From NCBI GenBank assembly GCA_016191525.1, contig JACPOK010000014.1, positions 62,001-126,000 of the forward strand: a DNA stretch of 64,000 nt. Reading direction: 5' to 3'. The translations under genes and the position numbers were made by a program. Below the pieces are notes generated by a model that was not told the origin of the DNA, searched no databases, and saw only the letters and a program-made list of their open reading frames with translations. Source of the stretch: Burkholderiales bacterium (GTDB lineage Bacteria; Pseudomonadota; Gammaproteobacteria; Burkholderiales; Burkholderiaceae_C). How positions within the stretch are numbered: position 1 is the first letter of the stretch; the number at the start of each line of letters is the position of its first letter. Shown here one piece after another: positions 27,287 through 36,361 of the stretch.

Positions 27287-28363
27287 ATGAAATTGCTGCC
27301 ACTGGCGGTCGCGGTCGCATCGCTGGGCGCTGCCGCCGCCCAGGCCCAGTCGTCCGTCACGCTGTTCGGCCTGCTCGACATCAATTACGCGCACTTCCGC
27401 GGCCAGGGCAACGGCTCGCAGACCGTGCTGGGCAACGACGGCTACCAGTCCAGCCGGATCGGTTTTCGCGGGACGGAGGACCTGGGCGGCGGCATGAAAG
27501 CCGGCTTCTGGCTGGAAGCGGCGATGACGCCGGACGACGGCCAGGGCGGCGCGACCAACAGCAACAACCAGGCGAGCGGCGCGGGCGCCGCCGTCGCGGG
27601 GCGCCAGGGCCTGACCTTCGGGCGCCGGTCGACGGTGAGCCTGTCGGGCAGCTGGGGCGAGGTACGCCTGGGCCGCGACTATGTCCCGGGCTTCTGGAAC
27701 CTCTCGGTATTCAGTCCCTTCGGCACCAACGGCGTGGGCAGCTCGGGCTTCCTGTTCTACCCCGTGCAGGGTGCCGCGCGCGTAACCCACGTGCGCGCTT
27801 CCAATTCGATCGGCTACTTCCTGCCGGCTCTTGGAGGCTTCTACGGCCAGGCAATGGTGGGGCTGGGCGAGAACGCCTCCAACGCCGGCGCCACGGAGGA
27901 TGACGGCAAGGTGGTGGGCCTGCGGCTGGGCTATGCCGCGGGTGCCCTCGACGTGGCCGTGGGCAGCACGCGCACGAAGATCAGTGCGCTGGGCGACCTG
28001 ACGCAAACCAACGCGGGCGCGAGCTACGACTTCGGCGTGGCCAAGCCGATGCTGCTGTGGAACGAAAACAAGGTCGGCGTGACCCGCACCAAGACATGGC
28101 TGGTCGGCGCGCTGGTGCCTGCGGGCAGCGCGGGCCAGGTCCGCGTGGCCTACAGCAAGGTGCGCACCACCGGTGTGGCCAACGACGCCAGCCAGTGGGC
28201 ACTGGGCTATGTGCACAACCTTTCGAAGCGCACCGCGCTGTACGCGAACTACTCGCGCGTGGCCAACCGCAACGGCGGCACAAACTACAACGTAGGCCGT
28301 GCGCCCACCACCCCGGGCGGCAGCGCCGACGGCTACGAGCTGGGCGTGCGGCACTCGTTCTGA
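27287..28363 (+). CDS. Outer-membrane trimeric porin (Burkholderiales Omp32-like)
   Basis: ATG 27287 with GAGGAG eight bases upstream gives 358 residues with a signal peptide cleaved after AQA (mature start QSSVTLFGLLDINYAHF). Family segments are SRIGFRGTEDLGGGMKAGFWLE, GRRSTVSLSGSWGEVRLGRDY and the C-terminal strand ELGVRHSF ending in Phe, needed for outer-membrane insertion. It forms a 16-stranded diffusion channel for small solutes, often anions. The next gene, an OmpR-type regulator, follows after 22 bases and may be co-transcribed. Confidence 0.93.
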   Translation: MKLLPLAVAVASLGAAAAQAQSSVTLFGLLDINYAHFRGQGNGSQTVLGNDGYQSSRIGFRGTEDLGGGMKAGFWLEAAMTPDDGQGGATNSNNQASGAGAAVAGRQGLTFGRRSTVSLSGSWGEVRLGRDYVPGFWNLSVFSPFGTNGVGSSGFLFYPVQGAARVTHVRASNSIGYFLPALGGFYGQAMVGLGENASNAGATEDDGKVVGLRLGYAAGALDVAVGSTRTKISALGDLTQTNAGASYDFGVAKPMLLWNENKVGVTRTKTWLVGALVPAGSAGQVRVAYSKVRTTGVANDASQWALGYVHNLSKRTALYANYSRVANRNGGTNYNVGRAPTTPGGSADGYELGVRHSF

Positions 28364-28385
28364 CGGCGCCAGCCGCGGCCCGGTG

Positions 28386-29054
28386 ATGCACGCCCTCGTG
28401 GTCGAGGATGAGGCGCCGATGCGCCAGGCCCTGTGCGGGGCACTGGCGCGCTGGGGCTTCACCGTGTGCTGCGAGTCCCGCGGCGGCCCCGCGCTCGCGT
28501 GCTGGCAGGCCCAGCCGCCCGACGTGCTGCTGCTTGACCTGGGCCTGCCCGACATGGACGGGCTGGACGTCCTGCAGCGCGGGCGGGCCCTGGGGCTGCG
28601 CACGCCGGTGCTGCTGCTGACCGCGCGGGCGACGCTGGGCGACCGCATCCTGGGCCTCAATTTTGGCGCCGACGACTATCTTGCCAAGCCGTTCGACCTG
28701 GGCGAGCTGGAGGCGCGGCTGCGCGCGCTGCTGCGCCGCAACCAGCCGCCGCTGCCACAGCGCGGCCGCACGCTGGCCGCACTGAGCTGGGACGCCGGTG
28801 CCCGTGCTTTCAGCTGTGGCGGCGAGCCGCTGTCCCTCAGCCCGCGCGAAAAGGCATTGCTGCGCGCCTTGCTCGAGCGGCCGAACCAGGCCGTGCCCAA
28901 GGAAGGGCTGGTCCAGACGGTGTTTCCGCGCGGCCACGTGCTTGAAGACGCGGTGGAGGTGGTGGCGCACCGGCTGCGCAAAAAACTCACCCGCTGCGGG
29001 GTGGCCATCGTGACGCTGCGCGGCCTGGGATACCTCATCAAGGCCGCTGGCTGA
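28386..29054 (+). CDS. OmpR/QseB-type response regulator (no adjacent kinase)
   Basis: ATG 28386 gives 222 residues. The receiver has the acidic pair EDE at 7-9, phosphoacceptor Asp51 in LLLDLGLPDMDG, Thr79 and Lys101. The C-terminal winged helix (about 125-220) contains LSPREKALLRALLERPNQAV and VVAHRLRKKL. The regulator type is close to QseB/TctD. No histidine kinase lies upstream or downstream, so the partner is encoded elsewhere or has been lost. The position between a porin and an RND pump suggests envelope permeability as its regulatory target, which is inference. Confidence 0.9.
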   Translation: MHALVVEDEAPMRQALCGALARWGFTVCCESRGGPALACWQAQPPDVLLLDLGLPDMDGLDVLQRGRALGLRTPVLLLTARATLGDRILGLNFGADDYLAKPFDLGELEARLRALLRRNQPPLPQRGRTLAALSWDAGARAFSCGGEPLSLSPREKALLRALLERPNQAVPKEGLVQTVFPRGHVLEDAVEVVAHRLRKKLTRCGVAIVTLRGLGYLIKAAG

Positions 29055-29178
29055 GGGACGCCGGGGCCTTGCACCGGCGCCCAGCGTGATCGCCCGGCGC
29101 TCCCTATACTTCGGTCTTCGCCTTTATCGCCCGGCCGGCTTCTTGCATGGCCGCGCCCTCCTCCCCGTTAGGAATCCC

Positions 29179-30375
29179 ATGGCCGTCCTGCAGCCGCGAT
29201 CGCTTGCCTTTTTGCTCGTCATTTCCACCCTGGTCGCCTGCGGCGACAGCAGTGCGCCGGCCGGCGGGCCCGGCGGCGGCATGCCGCCCGCCGAGGTGGG
29301 CGTGGTGACGGTGGCGCCGGGCGACGTGGGCCTGGTGACGGAGCTTCCCGGCCGCCTGGAGGCCTCGCGCGTGGCGCAGGTGCGCGCCCGCGCCGCCGGC
29401 ATCGTGCTGCAGCGCCTGTTCCGCGAAGGCAGCGACGTGCGGGCCGGCCAGCCGCTGTTCAGGATCGATTCGGCGCCCTATGCCGCCAGCTACGCCAGCG
29501 CCCAGGCGGGCCTGGCCAAGGCGCAAGCCAACGCCGCGCAGGCCACGGCCCTGGCGCAGCGCTACAAGCCGCTGGTGGAGGCCAATGCCATCAGCAAGCA
29601 GGACTATGCCAACGCCGTCGCGGCGCAGGGCACGGCCGAAGCCGACGTGGCCGCCGGCAGGGCCGCGGTGCAGACGGCGGGCATCAACCTCGGCTACGCC
29701 AACGTGATGGCGCCGATCTCCGGGCGCATCGGCCGCGCGCTGGTGACCGAAGGCGCGCTGGTGGGCCAGGGTGAGGCGACGCAGCTGGCGCTGATCCAGC
29801 AGATCGACCCCATGTACGTGAACTTCACCCAGTCCTCCACCGAGGTGCTGGAGCTGCGCCGCGCGCTGGAAGCCGGGCGCCTGAAGCGCGTGGCCGGCAC
29901 CCAGGCGGCCAGCGTGCGGGTGGTGCTGGAAGACGGCAGCGAGCATCCGCGCACCGGCCGCATGCTGTTCTCCGACCTGAGCGTGGACCCCACCAGCGGC
30001 CAGGTGACGCTGCGTGCCGAAGTGCCCAACCCCGGCGGCGTGCTGCTCCCCGGCATGTTCGTGCGGGTGCGGCTGGAGCAGGCCCAGGCGGGCAATGCCA
30101 TCCTGCTGCCGCAGCAGGCCGTGACGCGCTCCACCCAGGGCGACTCGGTGATGGTGGTGGGCGCCGACGGCAAGGTCGCGCCGCGCCCGGTGAAGATCGG
30201 CGGCGACCAGCGCGGCCAGTGGGTCATCCTGGACGGCCTGAAGGCCGGCGAGCAGGTGATGGTGGATGGCTTCCAGAAGCTTCGCCCCGGCCCCAATACC
30301 GTGAAGCCCGTGCCCTGGAAGGCCGGGGCCGCCCCGGCCGCAGCGCCTGCCGCTTCGGCGCCGGCCAGGTCGTAA
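29179..30375 (+). CDS. RND efflux periplasmic adaptor lipoprotein (AcrA/MexA type)
   Basis: ATG 29179 with TAGGAA just upstream gives 398 residues and a lipoprotein signal ending STLVAC, so Cys is lipidated. The membrane-fusion fold shows VTELPGRLEASRVAQVRARAAGIV (lipoyl half), a coiled-coil hairpin (about 105-165, rich in AQA and KAQANAAQA), and the second lipoyl half MAPISGRIGRALVTEGALVGQG. It bridges the inner-membrane pump and the outer-membrane factor encoded next. The C-terminus is Ala/Pro-rich. Confidence 0.95.
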   Translation: MAVLQPRSLAFLLVISTLVACGDSSAPAGGPGGGMPPAEVGVVTVAPGDVGLVTELPGRLEASRVAQVRARAAGIVLQRLFREGSDVRAGQPLFRIDSAPYAASYASAQAGLAKAQANAAQATALAQRYKPLVEANAISKQDYANAVAAQGTAEADVAAGRAAVQTAGINLGYANVMAPISGRIGRALVTEGALVGQGEATQLALIQQIDPMYVNFTQSSTEVLELRRALEAGRLKRVAGTQAASVRVVLEDGSEHPRTGRMLFSDLSVDPTSGQVTLRAEVPNPGGVLLPGMFVRVRLEQAQAGNAILLPQQAVTRSTQGDSVMVVGADGKVAPRPVKIGGDQRGQWVILDGLKAGEQVMVDGFQKLRPGPNTVKPVPWKAGAAPAAAPAASAPARS

Positions 30376-30388
30376 GGAAAGCCGCCTC

Positions 30389-33300
30389 ATGGCTAAATTC
30401 TTTATCGACAGGCCGATTTTTGCCTGGGTGATCGCGCTGTTCATCATCGTGCTGGGCGGGGTGGCTGTGGCCAAGCTGCCCATTGCGCAGTACCCCTCGG
30501 TGGCGCCGCCCTCCATCGTGATTTCCGCCACCTACCCCGGCGCGTCGGCCGCCACGCTGGAGGAAAGCGTGGTCGCGGTGATCGAGCAGGAAATGAACGG
30601 CTCGCCCGGGCTGATTTACATGGAGTCGGTGAGCCAGGCCAACGGCCTCGGGCAGATCACCATCTTCTTCGAGTCGGGCACCAATGCCGACCTGGCGCAG
30701 GTGGACGTGCAGAACCGCCTGGGCCGCGCCGCGCCGCGGCTGCCCGCGGCCGTCACGCAACAGGGCGTGCGTGTGGAAAAGTCGCGCAGCAACTTCCTGC
30801 TGTTCACCATCCTTTCCTCCGACAACCCGGCGTTCGACCCCGTGGCCCTGGGCGACTACGCCTCGCGCACGGTGCTGCCGGAAATCCAGCGCATTCCGGG
30901 CGTGGGCCAGGCCCAGCTGTTCGGCACCGAGCGCGCCATGCGCATCTGGATCGACCCGGCGAAACTGGTGAGCTTCAACCTGTCGGCGGCCGACGTGAAC
31001 AGCGCCATCCGCGCGCAGAACGCGCAGGTGTCTTCCGGTTCCATCGGCGACCTGCCCAACGTGGCGGGCCAGGGCATCGCCGCCACGGTGGTGGTGAACG
31101 GCCAGCTCAGCTCGGTGGAACAGTTCGGCAACATCGTGCTGCGCGCCAACACCGACGGCTCCGCGGTGCGCCTGCGGGACGTGGCGCGCATCGAACTCGG
31201 CGCGCAGAACTACAACTCCTCGGCCCGGCTGAACGGCAAGCCCTCCACCGGCATCGGCGTGCAGCTGGCGCCCAGCGGCAACGCGCTGGCCACGGCGCAG
31301 GCCATCCGCGCGCGGATGGAAGAGCTGTCCAAGTTCTTCCCCGCCGGCGTGAAGTGGAGCATTCCCTACGACAGCTCGCGCTTCGTCAGCATCTCCATCC
31401 GCCAGGTGGCCGAGACGCTGGGCGAGGCCATGGTGCTGGTGTTCCTGGTGATGTTCCTGTTCCTGCAGAATTTCCGCTACACCATCATCCCCACCATCGT
31501 GGTGCCGGTGTCGCTGCTGGGCACCTTCGCGGTGCTGCTGGCGCTGGGCTTCTCGATCAACGTGCTCACCATGTTCGGCATGGTGCTGGTGATCGGCATC
31601 GTGGTGGACGACGCCATCGTGGTGGTGGAGAACGTCGAGCGCATCATGAGCGAGGAAGGCCTGCCGCCGCGCGAAGCCACGCGCAAGGCCATGGGCCAGA
31701 TCCAGGGCGCCATCGTCGGTGTGACGGTGGTGCTGATCTCGGTGTTCGTGCCGCTGGCCTTCTTCGGCGGCGCGGTGGGCAACATCTACAAGCAGTTCTC
31801 TGCCGTGATGCTGGCCTCCATCATGTTCTCGGCCTTCATGGCGCTGTCGCTCACGCCCGCGCTGTGCGCCACGCTGCTCAAGCCGGTGGAAGCCGGCCAC
31901 CACCACGAGAAGAAAGGCTTTTTCGGCCGCTTCAACCGGGGCTTCTCGCGCACGGCCAAGGGCTACGAGGGCTTTGTCGCGAAGATCTTGCGGCGCACCG
32001 GGCGCGCGCTGGTGGTGTACGCGGCCGCGGTGGCGGTGGTGGGCCTGCTGTTCCTGAAGCTGCCCGCCTCCTTCCTGCCCAGCGAAGACCAGGGCTACAT
32101 GATCGTCAACGTGCAGCTGCCGCCGGGCGCCACGCTGGGCCGAACCACGCAGGTGATGGAACAGATCGAGGCCTACATTCTCCAGCAGCCCGAGGTGCAG
32201 AGCATGGTGGGCGTGCTGGGCTTTTCGTTCTCGGGCCAGGGGCAGAACGCGGCGCTGGCCTTCGTCACGCTGAAGGACTGGAGCGAGCGCTCGGGCGCCG
32301 AGCATTCGGTGCAGGCCATCGCCGGGCGGGCCTTCGGCGCGCTCTCGCGCATTCGCGACGCCTTCATCTTCCCGCTGGCGCCGCCGGCGATCCCCGAGCT
32401 GGGCACGGCCACGGGCTTCACCTTCCGCCTGCAGGACCGGGGCGGCAACGGGCACGCGGCGCTGGTGGCGGCGCGCAACCAGCTGCTGGGCATGGCGTCG
32501 CAAAGCAAGGTGCTGGCGGGCATGCGGCCCGACGGCCTGGAAGACGCACCGCAGCTGCAGCTGGACATCGACCGCGACAAGGCCAATGCGCTGGGCGTGG
32601 GTTTCGACGCGGTGAACGCCGCGCTGTCCACGGCGCTGGGCTCGGCCTACGTGAATGACTTTCCCAACCGCGGCCGGCTGCAGCGCGTGGTGGTGCAGGC
32701 CGACGCGCCCAACCGCATGCAGCCCGACGACCTGCTGCGCCTGAACGTGGTCAACAACAAGGGCGCGGCCGTGCCGTTCTCGGCTTTCGCCAGCACCCGC
32801 TGGATCACCGGGCCGATGCAGGCGGTGCGCTACAACGGCTACCCCGCCATGCGCATCTCGGGCGACGCCGCACCGGGCAAGAGCACCGGCGAGGCGATGG
32901 ACGAGATGGAGCGGCTGGCCGCGCAGCTGCCGCAGGGCTTCGCCTACGAATGGACCGGCCAGTCGCGCGAAGAAAAGCTCTCCGGCGCGCAGGCCATCAT
33001 CCTGCTGGCGTTCTCGCTGCTGGCGGTGTTCCTGTGCCTGGCGGCGCTGTACGAGAGCTGGACCATCCCGCTGTCGGTGATCCTGGTGGTGCCGCTGGGC
33101 ATCCTGGGCGCGCTGCTGGGCGCCAACCTGCGCGGCATGCCCAACGACGTGTACTTCAAGGTGGGGCTGATCACCATCATCGGCCTGTCGGCCAAGAACG
33201 CGGTGCTGATCATCGAGTACGCCAAGGACCTGCATGCCCAGGGCAAGGGCCTGGTGGAAGCGGTGCTCGCCGCCTGCCACCTGCGCTTCCGCCCCATCAT

Positions 33301-33559
33301 CATGACCTCGCTGGCGTTCATCCTGGGCGTGCTGCCGCTGGTGGTCGCCACCGGCGCCGGCTCGGCCAGCCAGCGCGCCATCGGCACCGGCGTGATGGGC
33401 GGCATGATCACCGCCACCTCGCTCGCCATCTTCTTCGTGCCGGTGTTCTTCGTGGTGGTGCGCCGCATCTTCAAGGACAGCGAACGGCAGCGCAAGATGT
33501 ACGCCCACGAACTGGAGCACGAGCTGCCGCCCGGGGCCAAGGCGGGAGACCAGATATGA
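30389..33559 (+). CDS. RND efflux pump inner-membrane transporter (HAE-1, AcrB/MexB type)
   Basis: The 1056-residue transporter begins MAKFFIDRPIFAWVIALF and has 12 membrane helices with two large periplasmic loops. Proton-relay residues Asp407 and Asp408 (GIVVDDAIVVVENVERI) and Lys936 (LSAKNAVLIIEYAKD) are conserved. Other features are SSDNPAFDPVALGDYASRTV and the docking loop ALGSAYVNDFPNRGR. It exports structurally diverse amphiphilic compounds using the proton gradient. The gap from the adaptor is 13 bases, and the stop overlaps the start of the outer-membrane factor (ATGA), so all three subunits form one operon. No local TetR repressor is present. Confidence 0.97.
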   Translation: MAKFFIDRPIFAWVIALFIIVLGGVAVAKLPIAQYPSVAPPSIVISATYPGASAATLEESVVAVIEQEMNGSPGLIYMESVSQANGLGQITIFFESGTNADLAQVDVQNRLGRAAPRLPAAVTQQGVRVEKSRSNFLLFTILSSDNPAFDPVALGDYASRTVLPEIQRIPGVGQAQLFGTERAMRIWIDPAKLVSFNLSAADVNSAIRAQNAQVSSGSIGDLPNVAGQGIAATVVVNGQLSSVEQFGNIVLRANTDGSAVRLRDVARIELGAQNYNSSARLNGKPSTGIGVQLAPSGNALATAQAIRARMEELSKFFPAGVKWSIPYDSSRFVSISIRQVAETLGEAMVLVFLVMFLFLQNFRYTIIPTIVVPVSLLGTFAVLLALGFSINVLTMFGMVLVIGIVVDDAIVVVENVERIMSEEGLPPREATRKAMGQIQGAIVGVTVVLISVFVPLAFFGGAVGNIYKQFSAVMLASIMFSAFMALSLTPALCATLLKPVEAGHHHEKKGFFGRFNRGFSRTAKGYEGFVAKILRRTGRALVVYAAAVAVVGLLFLKLPASFLPSEDQGYMIVNVQLPPGATLGRTTQVMEQIEAYILQQPEVQSMVGVLGFSFSGQGQNAALAFVTLKDWSERSGAEHSVQAIAGRAFGALSRIRDAFIFPLAPPAIPELGTATGFTFRLQDRGGNGHAALVAARNQLLGMASQSKVLAGMRPDGLEDAPQLQLDIDRDKANALGVGFDAVNAALSTALGSAYVNDFPNRGRLQRVVVQADAPNRMQPDDLLRLNVVNNKGAAVPFSAFASTRWITGPMQAVRYNGYPAMRISGDAAPGKSTGEAMDEMERLAAQLPQGFAYEWTGQSREEKLSGAQAIILLAFSLLAVFLCLAALYESWTIPLSVILVVPLGILGALLGANLRGMPNDVYFKVGLITIIGLSAKNAVLIIEYAKDLHAQGKGLVEAVLAACHLRFRPIIMTSLAFILGVLPLVVATGAGSASQRAIGTGVMGGMITATSLAIFFVPVFFVVVRRIFKDSERQRKMYAHELEHELPPGAKAGDQI

Positions 33560-34968
33560 AGTTGCTGCCCACCCGCATCGCCGCGGTTGCCTGTGCCGCC
33601 CTGCTGGCCGCCTGCTCGATGAAGCCGGCTTACCAGCGCCCCGACGCGCCGGTGCCCGCCACCTGGCCGCGCGACGCCGTGACCAGCGGCTCGGTGGCCG
33701 CTGACATTGAATGGCAGGCCTTCTTCACCGACGCGCGGCTGCGCGAGCTGATCGCCCTGTCGCTGCGCGGCAACCGCGACCTGCGGCTGGCCGTACTGGC
33801 CATCGAGCAGGCGCGGGCCCAGTACGGCATCCGCAATGCCGACCGCTTCCCCACGGTGAACGCGCAGGCCAGCGGCTCGCGCACGCCGGGCGCCAACGAC
33901 ACCATCGCCAGCGTCTATACCGTGGGCCTGGGCGTCACGGCCTGGGAAATCGACTTCTTCGGCCGCATCGCCTCCCTTTCGGAAGCGGCGCTGGCGCAGT
34001 ACCTGGCCACGGAAGAAGGCCGCAAGGCTGCGCAGATCGCGCTGGTGGCCAGCGTGGCCAACGCCTACCTCAGCCTGGTGTCCGACCAGGAATTGCTGGA
34101 GATCACCCGCCAGACGCTGGTGACGCGCGAAGACTCGCTGCGCCTGGCGAAGCTGCGCTTTGACAACGGTGTCACGTCCGAGCTGGATCTGCGCCAGGCG
34201 CAGACGCTGACGGAGGGTGCGCGCGTGACGCTGGCGCAGCAGGAGCGCCAGCGCATGCTGGACGAGAACGCGCTGGCCCTGCTGATCGGCCAGCCGCTGC
34301 CGCCTGGCTTCACCACCACGGCGGCCATCGATTCGGTGCAGCTCCCCGACCTGCCGGCCGGCGCGCCCTCCGACCTGCTCACCCGCAGGCCCGACATCCG
34401 CCAGTCGGAGCAGCAGCTGGTCGCGGCCAACGCCAACATCGGCGCGGCGCGCGCGGCTTTCTTCCCGCGCATCTCGCTCACCGCGGGCATCGGCACCGCC
34501 AGCAACCAGCTGTCCAACCTGTTCAGCAGTGGCAGCTGGGGCTGGACGCTGGCACCTTCGCTGGTGCTGCCGATCTTCGATGCCGGCCGCAACCAGGCCG
34601 GCCTGGCCTCCGCCAATGCGGGCCGCGACATCGCGGTGGCGCAGTACGAGAAGGCCATCCAGACCGCCTTCCGCGAAGTGGCGGACGCATTGGCCGGCCG
34701 CGCCACGCTGGGCGAGCAGCTGCGCGCGCAGCGCGCCGTGGCCGAAGCCGAGGCGGTGCGCACGCGGCTTTCGGACCTGCGCTACCAGAATGGCGTGGCC
34801 AGCTACCTGGACCTGCTGGATGCGCAGCGCTCGCTCTTCACCGCGCGCCAGGCGCTGGTGCAGACGCGTTTGGCGCAGCTGCAGAACCAGGTGCTGCTGT
34901 ACAAGGCGCTGGGCGGCGGGTGGAGCGAGCCGGCGGCGGAGGCGGCGCCTCATCCGCCCAGCCAATAG
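33556..34968 (+). CDS. RND efflux outer-membrane factor lipoprotein (OprM/NodT type)
   Basis: ATG 33556 overlaps the pump stop and gives 470 residues with lipobox LLAACS (Cys about 21). Two OEP repeats are visible: LRELIALSLRGNRDLRLAVL with TAWEIDFFGRIASLSEAAL in the first, and RPDIRQSEQQLVAANANIGAARAAFFPRISLT with SYLDLLDAQRSLFTARQ in the second. It forms the trimeric channel-tunnel that completes the pump. Confidence 0.95.
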   Translation: MKLLPTRIAAVACAALLAACSMKPAYQRPDAPVPATWPRDAVTSGSVAADIEWQAFFTDARLRELIALSLRGNRDLRLAVLAIEQARAQYGIRNADRFPTVNAQASGSRTPGANDTIASVYTVGLGVTAWEIDFFGRIASLSEAALAQYLATEEGRKAAQIALVASVANAYLSLVSDQELLEITRQTLVTREDSLRLAKLRFDNGVTSELDLRQAQTLTEGARVTLAQQERQRMLDENALALLIGQPLPPGFTTTAAIDSVQLPDLPAGAPSDLLTRRPDIRQSEQQLVAANANIGAARAAFFPRISLTAGIGTASNQLSNLFSSGSWGWTLAPSLVLPIFDAGRNQAGLASANAGRDIAVAQYEKAIQTAFREVADALAGRATLGEQLRAQRAVAEAEAVRTRLSDLRYQNGVASYLDLLDAQRSLFTARQALVQTRLAQLQNQVLLYKALGGGWSEPAAEAAPHPPSQ

Positions 34969-35012
34969 CCATATTTTGTAGAGCACTCAGGTGCGCGGGC
35001 TCGCGCCCGAGG

Positions 35013-35028
35013 TGTGATTCTCATCACA
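35013..35028 (+). promoter_or_regulatory. CRP-like operator upstream of the surface lipoprotein gene
   Basis: TGTGATTCTCATCACA has the exact TGTGA-N6-TCACA symmetry recognised by CRP-type regulators. It lies 54 bases before the ATG at 35082, a distance compatible with class I or II activation. The intervening bases contain no consensus -35. Confidence 0.6.
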
Positions 35029-35081
35029 GGCGCCGCGTGTTCCGCGCCTCTGTGCGCGGACAGGTGCCTACACTGCGAAGC

Positions 35082-36230
35082 ATGAGGTCCACGCTGTATC
35101 CCGCCCTGTTAGCGGCCGTGCTGTGCTCATCGTGTGGAGGCGGGGGCGAGGCGCAGACGCCCGCGGCTGCAACGACTCCTCCAGTCGCTGTCCCCGTGGT
35201 CGCGCAAGGCGTGCGCGGCACCGTGACCATGGGGACGGTTACCGCGATCGGCTCCCCGTATGGAGGCTCCGGCACCGTGCCTCCCGGCCCTGAAAGCGAA
35301 GGCCTTTCGCTGGTTGCCGGGCGCGCGCACCCGACCGAGCAGGGCCGCGGCGTCGTCGATGGCACTTTGCGATTTGGCGCCGGTGACACGCCCTTCACCC
35401 TCTTCAGCCCGGCAGCGCTGCCCGACGGTTCCGTCATCGCCGGCCTATCGGTGACCGGGGACGCATCGCGCGCACCGTATTCCTCGCTCTCTCGTGTAGA
35501 GCTGAACGGCCGCATCACATCGTTGCGCGGGCCCTGGGAAGAACAGGTGCGGTGCGAGGCGTTGAGCGCATGCCAGTTCCAGTATTCGTGGGGCGTGGCG
35601 ACCGGGCTCGATGGGCGGGTGTACGCCAGCAGCACGTTGAACGGCGAGCTGTACATCATCGACGCGGACCTGCGCTCTTTCCAGCGGTTCCCGGGCTTCC
35701 CGACGTTCGCGCAGGATTTCACGGTCGACGCCCAGAACAACCTCTACTTCGTGCGGAAGGACCAGCAGATCTGGAAGCGCGCACCGGATGGAACGATCAG
35801 CATGGTGCCCGCCGATCTATCGGGGGCCGGTACCCCGAGCCCGGTGCAGGCGTTGCCGGACGGACGCCTGGTCTACGGCACGTACTCCGCCATCCACCTG
35901 TACACGCCGGGCTACGAGACGCGAAAGATCACGGGTTTCGCAGGCGTCAGCGGGCTGGCGGTGGACCGCGCAGGAAACATCTACATTCGCGACTCGCAAA
36001 TCATTCAACGGCTATCACCGGGTGGAGACCTCACTGCCGTTGTCGGACGGAGCGACCCCACCTTCGTCGGCATCGAGTTGGGCCCCCTGCCCTCGCGAAT
36101 GGGTACCGGGTCAGGTGGGCGCATCGCCGTGGTGCCAGGCGGACTGGTCTTCGCGGCCGCTGCCACGCCTACCGGCGCCGGCTACATGCTGCTGTTCGCG
36201 CGCCTGCCCGTTGAGCCGGCTGTGCCGTAG
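35082..36230 (+). CDS. Secreted or lipid-anchored beta-propeller (NHL/SMP-30-like) protein
   Basis: ATG 35082 gives 382 residues. The N-terminus (MRSTLYPALLAAVLCSSCGGG) resembles a lipoprotein signal with an imperfect lipobox CSSC. A Thr/Pro/Gly-rich linker follows. From about residue 90, repeated blades are visible: GVATGLDGRVYASSTLNGELYIID, DFTVDAQNNLYFVRKDQQIWK, VQALPDGRLVYGTYSAIHLY and GLAVDRAGNIYIRDSQIIQRL, the pattern of NHL/SMP-30 propellers. Propeller proteins of this kind bind ligands or proteins; no enzymatic residues can be assigned. It follows the RND operon after 113 bases with its own CRP-like site. Confidence 0.65.
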   Translation: MRSTLYPALLAAVLCSSCGGGGEAQTPAAATTPPVAVPVVAQGVRGTVTMGTVTAIGSPYGGSGTVPPGPESEGLSLVAGRAHPTEQGRGVVDGTLRFGAGDTPFTLFSPAALPDGSVIAGLSVTGDASRAPYSSLSRVELNGRITSLRGPWEEQVRCEALSACQFQYSWGVATGLDGRVYASSTLNGELYIIDADLRSFQRFPGFPTFAQDFTVDAQNNLYFVRKDQQIWKRAPDGTISMVPADLSGAGTPSPVQALPDGRLVYGTYSAIHLYTPGYETRKITGFAGVSGLAVDRAGNIYIRDSQIIQRLSPGGDLTAVVGRSDPTFVGIELGPLPSRMGTGSGGRIAVVPGGLVFAAAATPTGAGYMLLFARLPVEPAVP

Positions 36231-36237
36231 AAGACTT

Positions 36238-36301
36238 GCTACTCTTTCAATAGCAAGAAATGTCCACGGGCGGCGAGCTCCCGGCACATTCCCTTCTGAA
36301 A
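36238..36301 (+). repeat. 64-base dispersed element, copy f (most diverged)
   Basis: This copy starts GCTACTCTTTCA, continues with ATAGC at 36250-36254 and ends TTCTGAAA at 36301, in the same 12 + 52 register. Its middle is diverged, but one frame still reads LSIARNVHGRRAPGTFPSES. It follows the stop of the propeller gene by seven bases. The flanks CTTGCTA and TAGCAAG (36235-36257) form a short hairpin. Confidence 0.65.
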
Positions 36302-36361
36302 GCCGGCTGGGGGCCAAAAAAATCCGTGGTGTATAAAAGCGGGTACTCGCAGAGGTTTCCC

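Noticed and set aside
30224..33520. 1098-codon open frame antisense to the RND pump gene
   Set aside because: The translation is His/Gln/Gly/Arg-rich low-complexity sequence without domains, as expected opposite a GC-rich gene. The plus-strand product is an unmistakable RND transporter.
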